Assembly: GCF_022539255.1 (NCBI RefSeq)
Contig: NZ_JAKZBV010000001.1
Span: forward strand, 2,232,001-2,296,000
Direction: 5' to 3'
Origin: Sinomonas terrae
GTDB lineage: Bacteria; Actinomycetota; Actinomycetes; Actinomycetales; Micrococcaceae
Length of the DNA stretch: 64,000 bases
This document shows, piece after piece, positions 48,585-57,564 of the stretch. A program made the position numbers and the translations under genes. Positions within the stretch are counted from its first letter, which is position 1, and each line of letters opens with the position of its first letter. The notes under the pieces are model-generated. The model saw nothing but the letters and a program-made list of their open reading frames with translations, did no database searches and was not told where the DNA came from.

Positions 48585-49363
48585 TGAACCTCCCCCCTGC
48601 GGACCAGAGTTTCGAACGTGCCGTCATCGCCCCACCCGCGCACGACGACGAGCCCCGGCCCGCCGTCGACGGGCGTGCTGCGCGCTGGGCGAACCACCGG
48701 GAGGAACGACGCAGGGACCTCATCCGAGCCGCGCGCCACGCCGTCCACCGCCTCGGCCCGGAAGCCCCGATGGACGACATCGCGGCCGATGCGGGGACCT
48801 CGAAGTCGGTCTTCTACCGCTACTTCGGAGACAAGGCAGGTCTTCAGGCCGCGATGGGCGAGGTGGTCCTGACGCGCATGCAGGAGCGCATTGCCGAGGC
48901 AGCTCGCGCCGCCGAGTCTCCATACGAAGGCCTCCGTGCGATGGTGACTGCCTATCTCGGCATGGCGGCGAGTTCTCCTCACGTGTACGAATTCGTCACG
49001 CGTGTGCCTCCGGGAAGCCAGGCGGACGCCGAAGCCGGGGCAGCCTTCGGCAACTTCTTCGGCGCCGTCGGCGGCATGATCGAGGAGCCCATGCGCCGCC
49101 TCCTCTCCCCCGGGCGCCAAGACACCATCACCTTCTGGCCGACCGCCGCGATGGGGCTCGTCCGCGCCGCGGGCGAACGCTGGCTGGAAGCCCCCGACGA
49201 TCAAACCAAGCCAACCCTCGACGCCATGGCCGGGCTCATCGCCGACTGGCTCTACGCCGGCATAGCCACAGAGGCAGAGGAATCGAAGGCAGGTCCGCTC
49301 GCGGGCACCGCCTCTCCATCAAACGCCCCCCTGCATAACGGTGAGAAGAAGGGAAAACCATGA
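48584..49363 (+). CDS. TetR-family regulator of the acyl-CoA operons
   Basis: The 259-aa protein has an HTH (DLIRAARHAVHRLGPEA, DDIAADAGTSKSVFYRYFGD) after a 40-residue disordered leader, and a TetR ligand-binding domain. The C-terminal 25 residues are also low complexity. The GTG start is preceded by no ribosome binding site, and the predicted transcription start is at the GTG, so translation may be leaderless. Its stop overlaps the start of the acyl-CoA dehydrogenase gene by 4 bp. The ligand is likely an acyl-CoA. Confidence 0.88.
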   Translation: MNLPPADQSFERAVIAPPAHDDEPRPAVDGRAARWANHREERRRDLIRAARHAVHRLGPEAPMDDIAADAGTSKSVFYRYFGDKAGLQAAMGEVVLTRMQERIAEAARAAESPYEGLRAMVTAYLGMAASSPHVYEFVTRVPPGSQADAEAGAAFGNFFGAVGGMIEEPMRRLLSPGRQDTITFWPTAAMGLVRAAGERWLEAPDDQTKPTLDAMAGLIADWLYAGIATEAEESKAGPLAGTASPSNAPLHNGEKKGKP

Positions 49364-51447
49364 CAGAACTTGCCTCCGAAGCCCCCGACGCTGCGGCATC
49401 CGCAGACCTTGGCGACGACGCCGACGACGCCGCACGCGTCGACGTCGCCGCGCTCGCCGAACAGCTCCTCGGCACGTGGGCCAGCACCCGGCGCGAGGCC
49501 CGCGAGCTCGCCGGCCACCCTGAACTCCACAAGATCGAGGGACTCACTCATCACGAACACCGCGAGCGGGTCTTCAGCCAGCTCAAGTACCTCGTGGACC
49601 ACAAGGCCGTGCACCGGGCCTACCCGAGGGAACACGGAGGCTACGAGGACCACGGTGCGAATATCGCCGGCTTCGAGGAACTCGTTGCTGCCGACCCCTC
49701 ACTCCAGATCAAGGCCGGCGTCCAGTGGGGCCTCTTCGGCGCCGCTGTGCTTCACCTCGGTACAGAGGAGCACCACGCGAAATGGCTCCCCGGAATCATG
49801 TCCCTCGACATTCCGGGCTGCTTCGCGATGACCGAGATCGGGCACGGATCCGACGTCGCGAGCATCGCCACCAGTGCCACGTACGACCCGAAGGCGGAAG
49901 AGTTCATCATCCACACTCCCTTCAGGGCGGCCTGGAAGGACTACATCGGGAACGCGGCGAAAGACGGACTGGCCGCCGTCGTGTTCGCCCAACTCATCAC
50001 GAAGGGCGTCAACCATGGCGTCCACGCGTTCTTCGTTCCACTCCGTGACCGTGAGACGCACGAGTTCCTTCCCGGCATCGGCGGTGAGGACGACGGCATC
50101 AAGGGCGGGCTCAACGGCATCGACAACGGACGCCTCCACTTCGACCACGTCCGTGTGCCCCGCACCAACCTCCTCAACCGCTATGGGGACGTCGCGCCTG
50201 ACGGCACGTACTCATCACCGATCGCAAGCCCGGGGCGACGCTTCTTCACTATGCTTGGCACGCTTGTCCAAGGCAGAGTCTCCTTGGACGGTGCTGCGAC
50301 CGCCGCGTCGAAGCTCGCGCTCACGGTGGCCATCCGCTATGCCGAAGAGCGGAGACAGTTCAACGCGTCGTCCGACGCCGCCGAAGAGGTTCTCCTCGAC
50401 TACCAGCGGCACCAGCGCCGACTCCTCCCCCGCCTCGCGACCACCTACGCGATGAGCTTCGCCCACGAACAGCTCCTCGAGAAGTTCGACGGCGTCTTCT
50501 CGGGCCGAAGCGACACCGACCAGGACCGGCAGGACCTCGAGACCCTGGCAGCGGCCCTCAAACCGCTCTCCACGTGGAACTCGCTCGACATCCTCCAAGA
50601 GTGCCGCGAGGCCTGTGGCGGTTCGGGCTTCCTCATCGAGAACCGCTTCGCCTCGCTTCGCGCGGACCTCGACGTCTACGCGACTTTCGAGGGGGACAAC
50701 AATGTGCTCCTACAGCTCGTCGCCAAGCGGCTCCTCAACGACTACGCGAAGGAGTTCCGTGGCGTCAGCGTCGGGGCGCTCGCCAAGTTCGCGCTCGGCC
50801 AGGCAGCCGGGGTCGCCTACAAGACCGGGCTGGGCGCCGTCGCCCAATTCGTCCGCGACAGCGGCCGCGCTCAGCGCGCGGCGCTCGCGCTCCGCGACGA
50901 GGACACCCAGCGCCTCCTGCTCGCCGATCGCGTCCAGACAATGGTGGCCCAAGTGGCCCAAGCCCTCCACGGGGCCAGCCGACTCCCCCAAGCCGAGGCT
51001 GCCGCACGCTTCAACGCGCACCAGAACGAACTCATCGAGGCCGCACGCGCCCACGGCGAGCTTCTGCAGTGGGAAGCGTTCACCGAATCACTAGCCGGGA
51101 TCACCGACCCCGCGACACGGAAGGTCCTCACGTGGCTCCGGGATCTCTTCGGCCTCTCACTCATCGAGAAGCATCTCGCGTGGTACCTCATGAACGGCCG
51201 GCTCAGCATGCAGCGCGGACGCACCGTCGGGGAGTACATCAATCGGCTCCTTGCCAAGCTCCGCCCTCACGCCCTCGACCTCGTCGCAGCGTTCGGATAC
51301 GGGTCTGAGCACTTGCGAGCGAGCATCGCGACAGGCGCAGAAGCAGAGCGCCAGGCCGAAGCGGCGGCGTACCTCGAGGCCCAGCGCGCCTCCGGTGAAG
51401 CCCCCAGGCTCGAGAAGCACACCAAGAACTCCGGGCCAAAGTCCTGA
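49360..51447 (+). CDS. Acyl-CoA dehydrogenase/oxidase family protein (long form)
   Basis: At 695 aa this resembles acyl-CoA oxidases more than the usual 380-aa dehydrogenases. Landmarks are GCFAMTEIGHGSDVASIATS, GINHGVHAFFVPLRD-like segments, LVQGRVSLDGAATAASKLAL, CREACGGSGFLIENR and DLDVYATFEGDNNVLLQLV. The CGGSG-F region and ATFEGDN carry the substrate and FAD contacts. The N-terminal 25 residues are acidic and low complexity. It is co-regulated with the MaoC/FabG/thiolase operon by the TetR protein. Confidence 0.9.
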   Translation: MTELASEAPDAAASADLGDDADDAARVDVAALAEQLLGTWASTRREARELAGHPELHKIEGLTHHEHRERVFSQLKYLVDHKAVHRAYPREHGGYEDHGANIAGFEELVAADPSLQIKAGVQWGLFGAAVLHLGTEEHHAKWLPGIMSLDIPGCFAMTEIGHGSDVASIATSATYDPKAEEFIIHTPFRAAWKDYIGNAAKDGLAAVVFAQLITKGVNHGVHAFFVPLRDRETHEFLPGIGGEDDGIKGGLNGIDNGRLHFDHVRVPRTNLLNRYGDVAPDGTYSSPIASPGRRFFTMLGTLVQGRVSLDGAATAASKLALTVAIRYAEERRQFNASSDAAEEVLLDYQRHQRRLLPRLATTYAMSFAHEQLLEKFDGVFSGRSDTDQDRQDLETLAAALKPLSTWNSLDILQECREACGGSGFLIENRFASLRADLDVYATFEGDNNVLLQLVAKRLLNDYAKEFRGVSVGALAKFALGQAAGVAYKTGLGAVAQFVRDSGRAQRAALALRDEDTQRLLLADRVQTMVAQVAQALHGASRLPQAEAAARFNAHQNELIEAARAHGELLQWEAFTESLAGITDPATRKVLTWLRDLFGLSLIEKHLAWYLMNGRLSMQRGRTVGEYINRLLAKLRPHALDLVAAFGYGSEHLRASIATGAEAERQAEAAAYLEAQRASGEAPRLEKHTKNSGPKS

Positions 51448-51567
51448 GACCCTTGTGCGTGTTCGCTCTGAGCCGGTTTCCGGCACCTTCCCCGCCGCGA
51501 TTCGTGAGGTCTAGCCTGAGGGCAAGACCCGGCCAAAGGACCGGGCAAGACCCACGAGGAGGTTGCC

Positions 51568-52017
51568 ATGGGTGATGGATGGTCCCGTCGCGGGAACTGG
51601 GACATGCCCGTCCCGCCGCCGTTCCGCCGTTTCGGGTTTCCCGAGCAAGTCCGGCGCTTCATGGAAGGCGATTGGGACACGGGATGGCTGCGCGTTGAAG
51701 AGTACCGAGAGGGCGAGACGCTCGTCGTGCGCGCGGAGCTGCCTGGCATAGACCCCGAGAGGGACGTCGACGTCAGCGTCCACAACGGAGAACTCAACAT
51801 CCGCGCCGAGCGACAGGAGAGCACGGAGAACAGCGGCAAGGAAGGCTACCGCTCCGAGTTCCGGTATGGCTCGTTCGCACGTACCGTGCAACTGCCCCGG
51901 GGGGCCCGCCAGGAGGACATCAGGGCGAGCTACAAGGACGGCGTGCTCGAGATCCGTGTGCCGGCGGCCACCGAGGGTGGGCCGGGTCCCACGAAGATCA
52001 ACGTCAGCCGGGACTGA
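51568..52017 (+). CDS. Hsp20/alpha-crystallin small heat-shock protein
   Basis: The 149-aa holdase has an alpha-crystallin domain (LVVRAELPGIDPERDVDVSV, RYGSFARTVQLPRGARQEDI, SYKDGVLEIRVPAA) and a short C-terminal tail. It prevents aggregation of unfolded proteins without ATP. A GAGGAGG ribosome binding site precedes the ATG. No HspR or CIRCE operator was seen upstream. Confidence 0.93.
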   Translation: MGDGWSRRGNWDMPVPPPFRRFGFPEQVRRFMEGDWDTGWLRVEEYREGETLVVRAELPGIDPERDVDVSVHNGELNIRAERQESTENSGKEGYRSEFRYGSFARTVQLPRGARQEDIRASYKDGVLEIRVPAATEGGPGPTKINVSRD

Positions 52018-52030
52018 CGCCCTTCACCGT

Positions 52031-52082
52031 CCGGCTGCCCAAGTCGATCCGGCTGCCCAAGTCCAATCCGGCTGCCCAAGTC
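52031..52082. repeat. 15-bp repeat, three copies
   Basis: CCGGCTGCCCAAGTC occurs at 52031-52045, 52049-52063 and 52068-52082, with 3- and 4-bp spacers. It lies directly after the hsp20 stop and before a long hairpin. Confidence 0.8.
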
Positions 52083-52087
52083 CAATA

Positions 52088-52131
52088 ACGACGACGGCGA
52101 GCGGCCCACGCGGGTCGCTCGCCGTCGTCGT
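52088..52131. terminator. Bidirectional hairpin between hsp20 and glgA
   Basis: A perfect 16-bp stem, ACGACGACGGCGAGCG/CGCTCGCCGTCGTCGT, with a 12-nt loop lies between the convergent hsp20 and glgA genes. There is no T-run, so it is either an unconventional terminator or an RNA stabiliser. Confidence 0.6.
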
Positions 52132-52182
52132 CCGCTCCCTGAAATAAGGAGTGCCGCAGCGTAGGAGCGCTGAAGGGAAGAG

Positions 52183-53379
52183 CTAGGCGAGCACAGAGCG
52201 GTAGACCTCGAGGGTCTCCTTGCCGATGCTGTCCCACGAGAAGTTCCGTTCCGCGCGAAGACGGCCGGCCTCGCCCATCTCCCGGGCCCGCGCGGGGTCG
52301 GAGACGACTTGGGTGAGCGCCGCCGCGAAGTCGGCGATGAACTTCTCCGGGTCGAGCGGGGTCCCGGTGCCGTCGGTGACCTGCTCAATCGGAACGAGCA
52401 GTCCGGTCGTTCCGTGGTCGACGACCTCAGGAATGCCTCCGGTCGCTGTCGCGACCACTGCGGCACCGCACGCCATGGCCTCGAGGTTCACGATACCGAG
52501 GGGCTCGTAGATGCTCGGACACGCGAACGCGGTCGCGTGGCTCAGGACCTGAATCAGCTCGGCTCGGGGCAGCATGCGCTCGATCACGATCACGCCTTCG
52601 CGCTCCGCCTTCAGGCTGTCGATGAGCGCTCCAGTCTCCTTGGCGAGCTCCGGGGTGTCCGCGGCCCCGAGGCATAGCACGAGCTGGACGTCCGCGGGCA
52701 GCTTGGCCGCCGCTCGGAGCAGGTAAGGCACGCCCTTCTGCCGAGTGTTGCGGCCGACGAACGCGACCGATGGCTTCGCGGGATCGACGCCGAGCGCCTC
52801 AAGGTAGTTGGTGCCTTCGTCCCTGCCCCAGAGCGAGACGTCGATACCGTTGTGCACGACTCGCACGTTGCTTGGATCGACATCTGGGTAGCAGCGGAGG
52901 ATGTCATCGCGCATGCCGTGGGACACAGCGATGATCGCTGACGCCGCCTCGTACGCCGTCTTTTCCACCCAGGACGAGAGACGATAGCCCCCGCCCAGCT
53001 GCTCCGTCTTCCACGGCCGCAGCGGCTCGAGGCTGTGCGCGCTGAGAACGTGCGGGATGCCGTACAGGATCGATGCGATGTGTCCCGCCATGTTGGCGTA
53101 CCACGTGTGCGAATGCACGATGTCCGCTCCGGAAACCGCGGGAACGATGTCGACGTCGATGCCGAGCGTCTGCAGCGCCGCGTTCGCCCCCGCGAGCTGA
53201 GGCGGAACCTGGTGTGACGTGACAGCTGCCCCGCCGACTTCAGGATCGCGAGGCGCGCCGAAAGCATGAACACGCAGATCAACCTCCCGTGCGAGCACTT
53301 TGCTCAGCTCGGAGACGTGCACCCCTGCCCCGCCGTAGATCTCTGGGGGAAACTCTTTGGTCACAATGTCAATTCGCAC
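52183..53379 (-). CDS. glgA: Glycogen synthase (GT4 family, actinobacterial GlgA/GlgM type)
   Basis: The 398-aa glycosyltransferase has the GT-B fold: IVTKEFPPEIYGGAGVHV near the N-terminus, SHTWYANMAGHI, FVGRNTRQKGVPYLL and the ExxxxxxE motif in YEPLGIVNLEAMACG. In mycobacteria this enzyme mainly makes maltose-1-phosphate from ADP-glucose and glucose-1-phosphate for the GlgE pathway. A GTG at 53379 is the best start, because upstream codons are atypical. It is divergent from glgC, which makes its ADP-glucose substrate. Confidence 0.92.
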   Translation of the reverse strand: MRIDIVTKEFPPEIYGGAGVHVSELSKVLAREVDLRVHAFGAPRDPEVGGAAVTSHQVPPQLAGANAALQTLGIDVDIVPAVSGADIVHSHTWYANMAGHIASILYGIPHVLSAHSLEPLRPWKTEQLGGGYRLSSWVEKTAYEAASAIIAVSHGMRDDILRCYPDVDPSNVRVVHNGIDVSLWGRDEGTNYLEALGVDPAKPSVAFVGRNTRQKGVPYLLRAAAKLPADVQLVLCLGAADTPELAKETGALIDSLKAEREGVIVIERMLPRAELIQVLSHATAFACPSIYEPLGIVNLEAMACGAAVVATATGGIPEVVDHGTTGLLVPIEQVTDGTGTPLDPEKFIADFAAALTQVVSDPARAREMGEAGRLRAERNFSWDSIGKETLEVYRSVLA

Positions 53380-53485
53380 GGCACCAACGTAGTCGCTGCT
53401 GGGTACGTGTTCTAGTGTGAACCGGGAGGCCTCCTCCAGCGCCGGAGGGGCACAACGGGCCGATGATGAGAGACGGGGGTGCGCC

Positions 53486-54892
53486 ATGGCGCCGAAACGA
53501 GTATTGGCAATCGTCTTGGCCGGTGGAGAGGGAAAGCGGCTCATGCCGCTCACGGCGGACCGGGCAAAGCCCGCCGTTCCGTTCGGCGGGGCATACCGGC
53601 TGATCGACTTTGCCCTGTCCAATCTGGTGAACTCCGGCTACCGCCGGATCGTGGTCTTGACGCAGTACAAGTCCCACAGCTTGGACCGGCACATCTCGGA
53701 GACGTGGCGACTGACGCCGCTCCTCCAGAACTACGTCGCATCCGTTCCCGCGCAGCAGCGCGTCGGCAAGAGTTGGTTCCTCGGCAGCGCGAATGCCATC
53801 TACCAGTCGCTCAATCTCATCCACGACGACCAGCCCGACATCGTCGTCGTCGTCGGCGCGGACCATGTGTACCGCATGGACTTCGACCAGATGGTCCAGT
53901 CGCATATTGAATCCGGCGCGAAGGCGACCGTCGCAGCCGTGCGTCAGCCGCTGAACATGGCGAACCAATTCGGCGTGATCGAGACGGACGCCTCAAACCC
54001 GGGCCACATCTCGGCCTTCGTCGAGAAGCCCCCCACGACCCCAGGGCTTCCCGACGATCCCGATCAGTTCCTCGCCTCGATGGGGAACTACGTCTTCGAC
54101 TCAGACGCCCTCGTCGAGGCACTCAAGCGCGACGCGGAACGCCTCGATACCAAGCACGACATGGGCGGGGACATCGTGCCCTACTTCGTGGAACGCGGCG
54201 AGGCTGGAGTCTATGACTTCACAAGGAACGAGATTCCGGGCTCAACCGAACGTGACCGCACCTACTGGCGCGACGTAGGCACGATCGATTCCTTCTATGA
54301 GGCTCACATGGACCTCATCTCGCCGTTGCCTGTCTTCAACCTCTACAACGCGAAGTGGCCTATCTACACCCGGCAGTTCGTCTCGCCGCCCGCCAAGTTC
54401 GTGCGCGGCATAGGCGGCAGCGTGGGCTCGGCGCTCGACTCCATCGTCGCAAGCGGTGTGGTGGTGACGGGCGGGTCGGTCGAGGGTTCCGTCCTCTCGC
54501 ACGATGTGCGTGTGAACGCGGGCGCGCGCGTTCTCGACTCGGTCGTGATGGACGGTTGCGTCATCGGCGAGGGCGCGGTCCTCAACAGGGTGATTCTCGA
54601 CAAGAACGTGGTCGTTCCGCCCGGGGCAACGATTGGCCTCGACGTCCGACTCGACAAGAGGCGGGGTTTCCAGGTCACGGATTCAGGGATCACCGTCCTC
54701 TCCAAAGGCCAGGTGGTGCCGGAGCCGGACGAGGACGAGCGGAAGCTCGCCTCGGCGTGGGTCTCGAAGCATCCGGCCGACTACCAGGACCGGATGGACG
54801 ATCCCGACCTGTCTGATCGAGGCAGCGACAATGGCAGCCCCGTGACCGCCGGCACGTCGTCGTCGGAATCTGCGGAGGCCGCACCCCGGTAG
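53486..54892 (+). CDS. glgC: Glucose-1-phosphate adenylyltransferase GlgC
   Basis: The enzyme makes ADP-glucose from ATP and glucose-1-phosphate. The N-terminal nucleotidyltransferase domain has VLAIVLAGGEGKRLMPLTAD, AKPAVPFGGAYRLIDFALSN and VVVVVGADHVYRMDF. A C-terminal left-handed beta helix follows (GSVEGSVLSHDVRVNAGARV). About 60 residues at the C-terminus are an extra acidic, Ser/Glu-rich tail beyond the usual end. The ATG at 53486 follows GACGGGGG. An earlier in-frame start at 53417 adds a low-complexity leader. Confidence 0.94.
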   Translation: MAPKRVLAIVLAGGEGKRLMPLTADRAKPAVPFGGAYRLIDFALSNLVNSGYRRIVVLTQYKSHSLDRHISETWRLTPLLQNYVASVPAQQRVGKSWFLGSANAIYQSLNLIHDDQPDIVVVVGADHVYRMDFDQMVQSHIESGAKATVAAVRQPLNMANQFGVIETDASNPGHISAFVEKPPTTPGLPDDPDQFLASMGNYVFDSDALVEALKRDAERLDTKHDMGGDIVPYFVERGEAGVYDFTRNEIPGSTERDRTYWRDVGTIDSFYEAHMDLISPLPVFNLYNAKWPIYTRQFVSPPAKFVRGIGGSVGSALDSIVASGVVVTGGSVEGSVLSHDVRVNAGARVLDSVVMDGCVIGEGAVLNRVILDKNVVVPPGATIGLDVRLDKRRGFQVTDSGITVLSKGQVVPEPDEDERKLASAWVSKHPADYQDRMDDPDLSDRGSDNGSPVTAGTSSSESAEAAPR

Positions 54893-54903
54893 ACTAGGAG
54901 GTC

Positions 54904-56373
54904 ATGAGCTCCACCGATTCCGCGAGCCCCGGGGCCCTGAGCCCTGAGGATATCCAAGCTTGCCTCAAGGTACTCGAAACGATCCACGAGTACGACGAGG
55001 AGCACCCGGACTTCGTCGCCGTCCGCCGGGCCACCGGCAAAATGTTTAAGGCTCACCGTCGGTACACCCGCAACCAGAAGCGGGACGCCGTCGCTGCCGC
55101 CGACAAGGCGGTCATCGCCCAGACGGCGACGGCGGCTCCTGACCGGATCGACGACGAGACAAAGGGCAACAAGCTCTCGCCATCGGCGACCGGAGACGTA
55201 GCGGGTCACCTCATCAGGCCAAGAGCCTGCTACATCTGCAAACAGCCGTACACCCAAGTCGACGCCTTCTATCACCAGCTCTGCCCCGAGTGCGCGGCGT
55301 TCAGCCATGCCAAGCGGGACGCTCGCACCGACCTGACTGGACGCCGAGCGCTCTTGACCGGGGGCAGGGCCAAGATCGGGATGTACATCGCGCTGCGCCT
55401 CCTTCGCGACGGGGCTCACACCACCATCACGACCCGCTTCCCCAAGGATGCCGCTCGGCGCTTCGCCGCCATGGAGGACAGCGGCGAGTGGCTTCATCGG
55501 CTTCGGATCGTCGGGATTGATCTCCGCGACCCGTCTCAGGTCATCTCCCTCGCCGACTCGGTCGACTCCGAGGGGCCTCTCGACATCATCATCAACAATG
55601 CTGCTCAGACGGTGCGCAGGTCCCCCACTGCCTACCGCCCCCTCGCAGAGGCCGAAGACGAGCCCCTGCCCGCCGAACTCTTGGCCTCGAATGGAGGCCC
55701 GGAGCTGCTCACGTTCGGGCACGCGCACGATCGGCACCCGCTCTCGATCGCGGGCAGCGTGACGGGGCATCCCGTCCTCGCTTCGGACGCGGTCACCGCC
55801 CTAGCCCTGTCCACCGGTTCAGCGTCGCTCGAGCGGATCGAGGCGGGGACTGCGATCGACGCCGGAGGGCTCGTGCCAGATCTCGCGAGCATCAACTCGT
55901 GGACGCAGGTCGTGGACCAGGTGGATCCCCTTGAGCTGCTCGAGGTTCAGCTCTGCAACGTGACCGCCCCGTTCCTGCTCATCAGCCGCCTCCGGGACGC
56001 GATGCGGCGTTCGACGGCGCGCCGGAAGTACATCGTGAACGTGTCCGCCATGGAGGGTCAGTTCGGGCGCAAGTACAAGGGTCCCGGCCATCCGCACACG
56101 AACATGGCCAAGGCCTCGCTCAATATGCTCACCCGTACAAGCGCGGGTGAGATGTTCACGGCGGACCGGATCCTCATGACGGCCGTGGACACCGGGTGGA
56201 TCACCGATGAGCGGCCGCACTACACGAAGGTGAGGCTCGCAGACGAAGGATTCCATGCCCCGCTCGATCTTGTGGACGGCGCGGCGCGCGTTTACGATCC
56301 GGTCGTGATGGGAGAGGAAGGCACGGACTTGTACGGGGTGTTCCTCAAGGACTACAAGCCCTCCCCCTGGTGA
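54904..56373 (+). CDS. SDR-family oxidoreductase with N-terminal zinc finger
   Basis: The 489-aa protein has an N-terminal region (residues 1-105) of unknown fold and a four-Cys zinc knuckle, C108-x2-C111-x14-C126-x2-C129. An SDR domain follows: RRALLTGGRAKIGMYIALRL, IIINNAAQTVRR and KYIVNVSAMEGQFGRKYKG. The nucleotide-binding motif TGGRAKIG replaces the usual TGxxxGIG. The C-terminal part includes DTGWITDE. The family is conserved in actinobacteria and fungi, and its substrate is unknown. It starts 11 bp after glgC, so the two may be co-transcribed. Confidence 0.85.
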   Translation: MSSTDSASPGALSPEDIQACLKVLETIHEYDEEHPDFVAVRRATGKMFKAHRRYTRNQKRDAVAAADKAVIAQTATAAPDRIDDETKGNKLSPSATGDVAGHLIRPRACYICKQPYTQVDAFYHQLCPECAAFSHAKRDARTDLTGRRALLTGGRAKIGMYIALRLLRDGAHTTITTRFPKDAARRFAAMEDSGEWLHRLRIVGIDLRDPSQVISLADSVDSEGPLDIIINNAAQTVRRSPTAYRPLAEAEDEPLPAELLASNGGPELLTFGHAHDRHPLSIAGSVTGHPVLASDAVTALALSTGSASLERIEAGTAIDAGGLVPDLASINSWTQVVDQVDPLELLEVQLCNVTAPFLLISRLRDAMRRSTARRKYIVNVSAMEGQFGRKYKGPGHPHTNMAKASLNMLTRTSAGEMFTADRILMTAVDTGWITDERPHYTKVRLADEGFHAPLDLVDGAARVYDPVVMGEEGTDLYGVFLKDYKPSPW

Positions 56374-56481
56374 CGAGTGGGCACTTCTCGCCCGACGAGT
56401 GGGCACTTCTCGCCCGACGAGTGGGCACTTCTCGCCCGACGAGTGGGCACTTCTCGCCCGACGAGTGGGCACTTCTCGCCC
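56372..56481. repeat. 22-bp tandem repeat, five units
   Basis: Five exact copies of a 22-bp unit (GACGAGTGGGCACTTCTC followed by GCCC) run from 56372. The first base pair overlaps the SDR stop codon. Each unit has a CGAG...CTCG dyad. The array lies between the convergent 3' ends of the SDR and DUF559-type genes. Confidence 0.95.
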
Positions 56482-56495
56482 GCGGGAGCTATAGA

Positions 56496-57422
56496 TCAGG
56501 CGGCTCGCTTCGCCCATAGGGCGCGCAGTTCAGCTCGCGCACGGGCGAAGTCGTTGCGAAGGTCGTCAGCAGTGACAATGACCACGACCCATCCGGCGCT
56601 TCGAAAAGCGGCATCTCGTCTCAGGTCGCGGAGCCGCTGTTCCTCCGAAAGGTGATGGGCGCCGTCGTACTGCAGAACGACCTGGATCACCCGATAGCCG
56701 AGATCCCCGCTCGGCGAGAGCGGGTCGAAGGGTCGGAGCCGTATCTGTAGCTCCGGCTCCGGGAAATGGTACGCCAGCAGGCTCAGCCGAAGGAGCGTTT
56801 CAGGCACGGAGTCGGCACCGACTCGCATGCTCTGCAAGGCAGCTCGGGCCTTAACTATTCCGCGCATGTTGGGATGTGCCTTGAGCAGTTCAACCAGTTC
56901 CCCTTTCGTAGCGAATGGGTATTCCCGACCTTCGAACTCCGGCCGTGGGCTCCGGATCAGCTGATCGCCGAGGGCGACAAGCGAAGCCGGGCCGAGCTCA
57001 TGGGCCAGATCGAGCCACGTTCTGGAAGGCGAACTAACTCGCAACCCATCCTGAAGAACCTCCACCTCGCCATCCTCTACCCGCACTCGGTGGCCTACCA
57101 CCCCAGTGCGCCTCACACGAGGAGCATCCATGGGTCTGCTGAGATGAAGAAGGCTGTGGTCGGACGACGACTCAGGGAGCCAAAGCCCCTGGACTGCTGC
57201 GGCGCTACGGTGGGAGGCCCATGCATCCGCGCTAACCGCCAGATGCGCCCTCAGTCGGTCCCTGACGCTGGGTTCTCCATCGCCGGGGACGTACAGACCC
57301 CGACTCACACGAGCGACGTTCTCGCGAAGCAGGGTCCGGTAGTCAAGGCCCAAAGACGTAGCCTCGTCAGACGTAAAAGGGCGGCTCAACAATGAGCTGA
57401 CAGGATCGGGCGCGGTGATCAT
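56496..57422 (-). CDS. DUF559/AbiEi-like protein
   Basis: The 308-aa protein has an N-terminal winged-helix-like region with ENVARVSRGLYVP, typical of AbiEi-type transcriptional regulators, and a middle part with WASHRSAAAVQGLWLP. The C-terminal domain of the DUF559 nuclease-like fold reads DLGYRVIQVVLQYDGAHH, then LRDLRRDAAFRSAGWVVVIV. In that fold the D/Q-x-K/D residues resemble Vsr-type endonucleases. No partner toxin gene is adjacent. Such solitary proteins are numerous in Arthrobacter-like genomes. Function unknown. Confidence 0.75.
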   Translation of the reverse strand: MITAPDPVSSLLSRPFTSDEATSLGLDYRTLLRENVARVSRGLYVPGDGEPSVRDRLRAHLAVSADAWASHRSAAAVQGLWLPESSSDHSLLHLSRPMDAPRVRRTGVVGHRVRVEDGEVEVLQDGLRVSSPSRTWLDLAHELGPASLVALGDQLIRSPRPEFEGREYPFATKGELVELLKAHPNMRGIVKARAALQSMRVGADSVPETLLRLSLLAYHFPEPELQIRLRPFDPLSPSGDLGYRVIQVVLQYDGAHHLSEEQRLRDLRRDAAFRSAGWVVVIVTADDLRNDFARARAELRALWAKRAA

Positions 57423-57502
57423 GGCTCATGCTTACATGCACCCAGCGGCGCGCAAGGAGTTATCCACAGGGATTTGGAGGCTAATCACCGTTCGCAGCTG
57501 TG

Positions 57503-57564
57503 AGTGGCCACTCGTCGGGTGGGAAGTGGCCACTCGTCGGGTGGGAAGTGGCCACTCGTCGGGT
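57503..57564. repeat. 22-bp tandem repeat, second array (about 2.8 units)
   Basis: The unit AGTGGCCACTCGTCGGGTGG followed by GA is repeated at 57503, 57525 and 57547 (partial). Its reverse complement resembles the unit at 56372 at most positions but carries the perfect palindrome AGTGGCCACT. It ends in the stop codon of the transglutaminase gene. Confidence 0.92.

Noticed and set aside
56372..56481. CRISPR array
   Set aside because: The 22-bp units are contiguous, with no spacers, and no cas genes are present.
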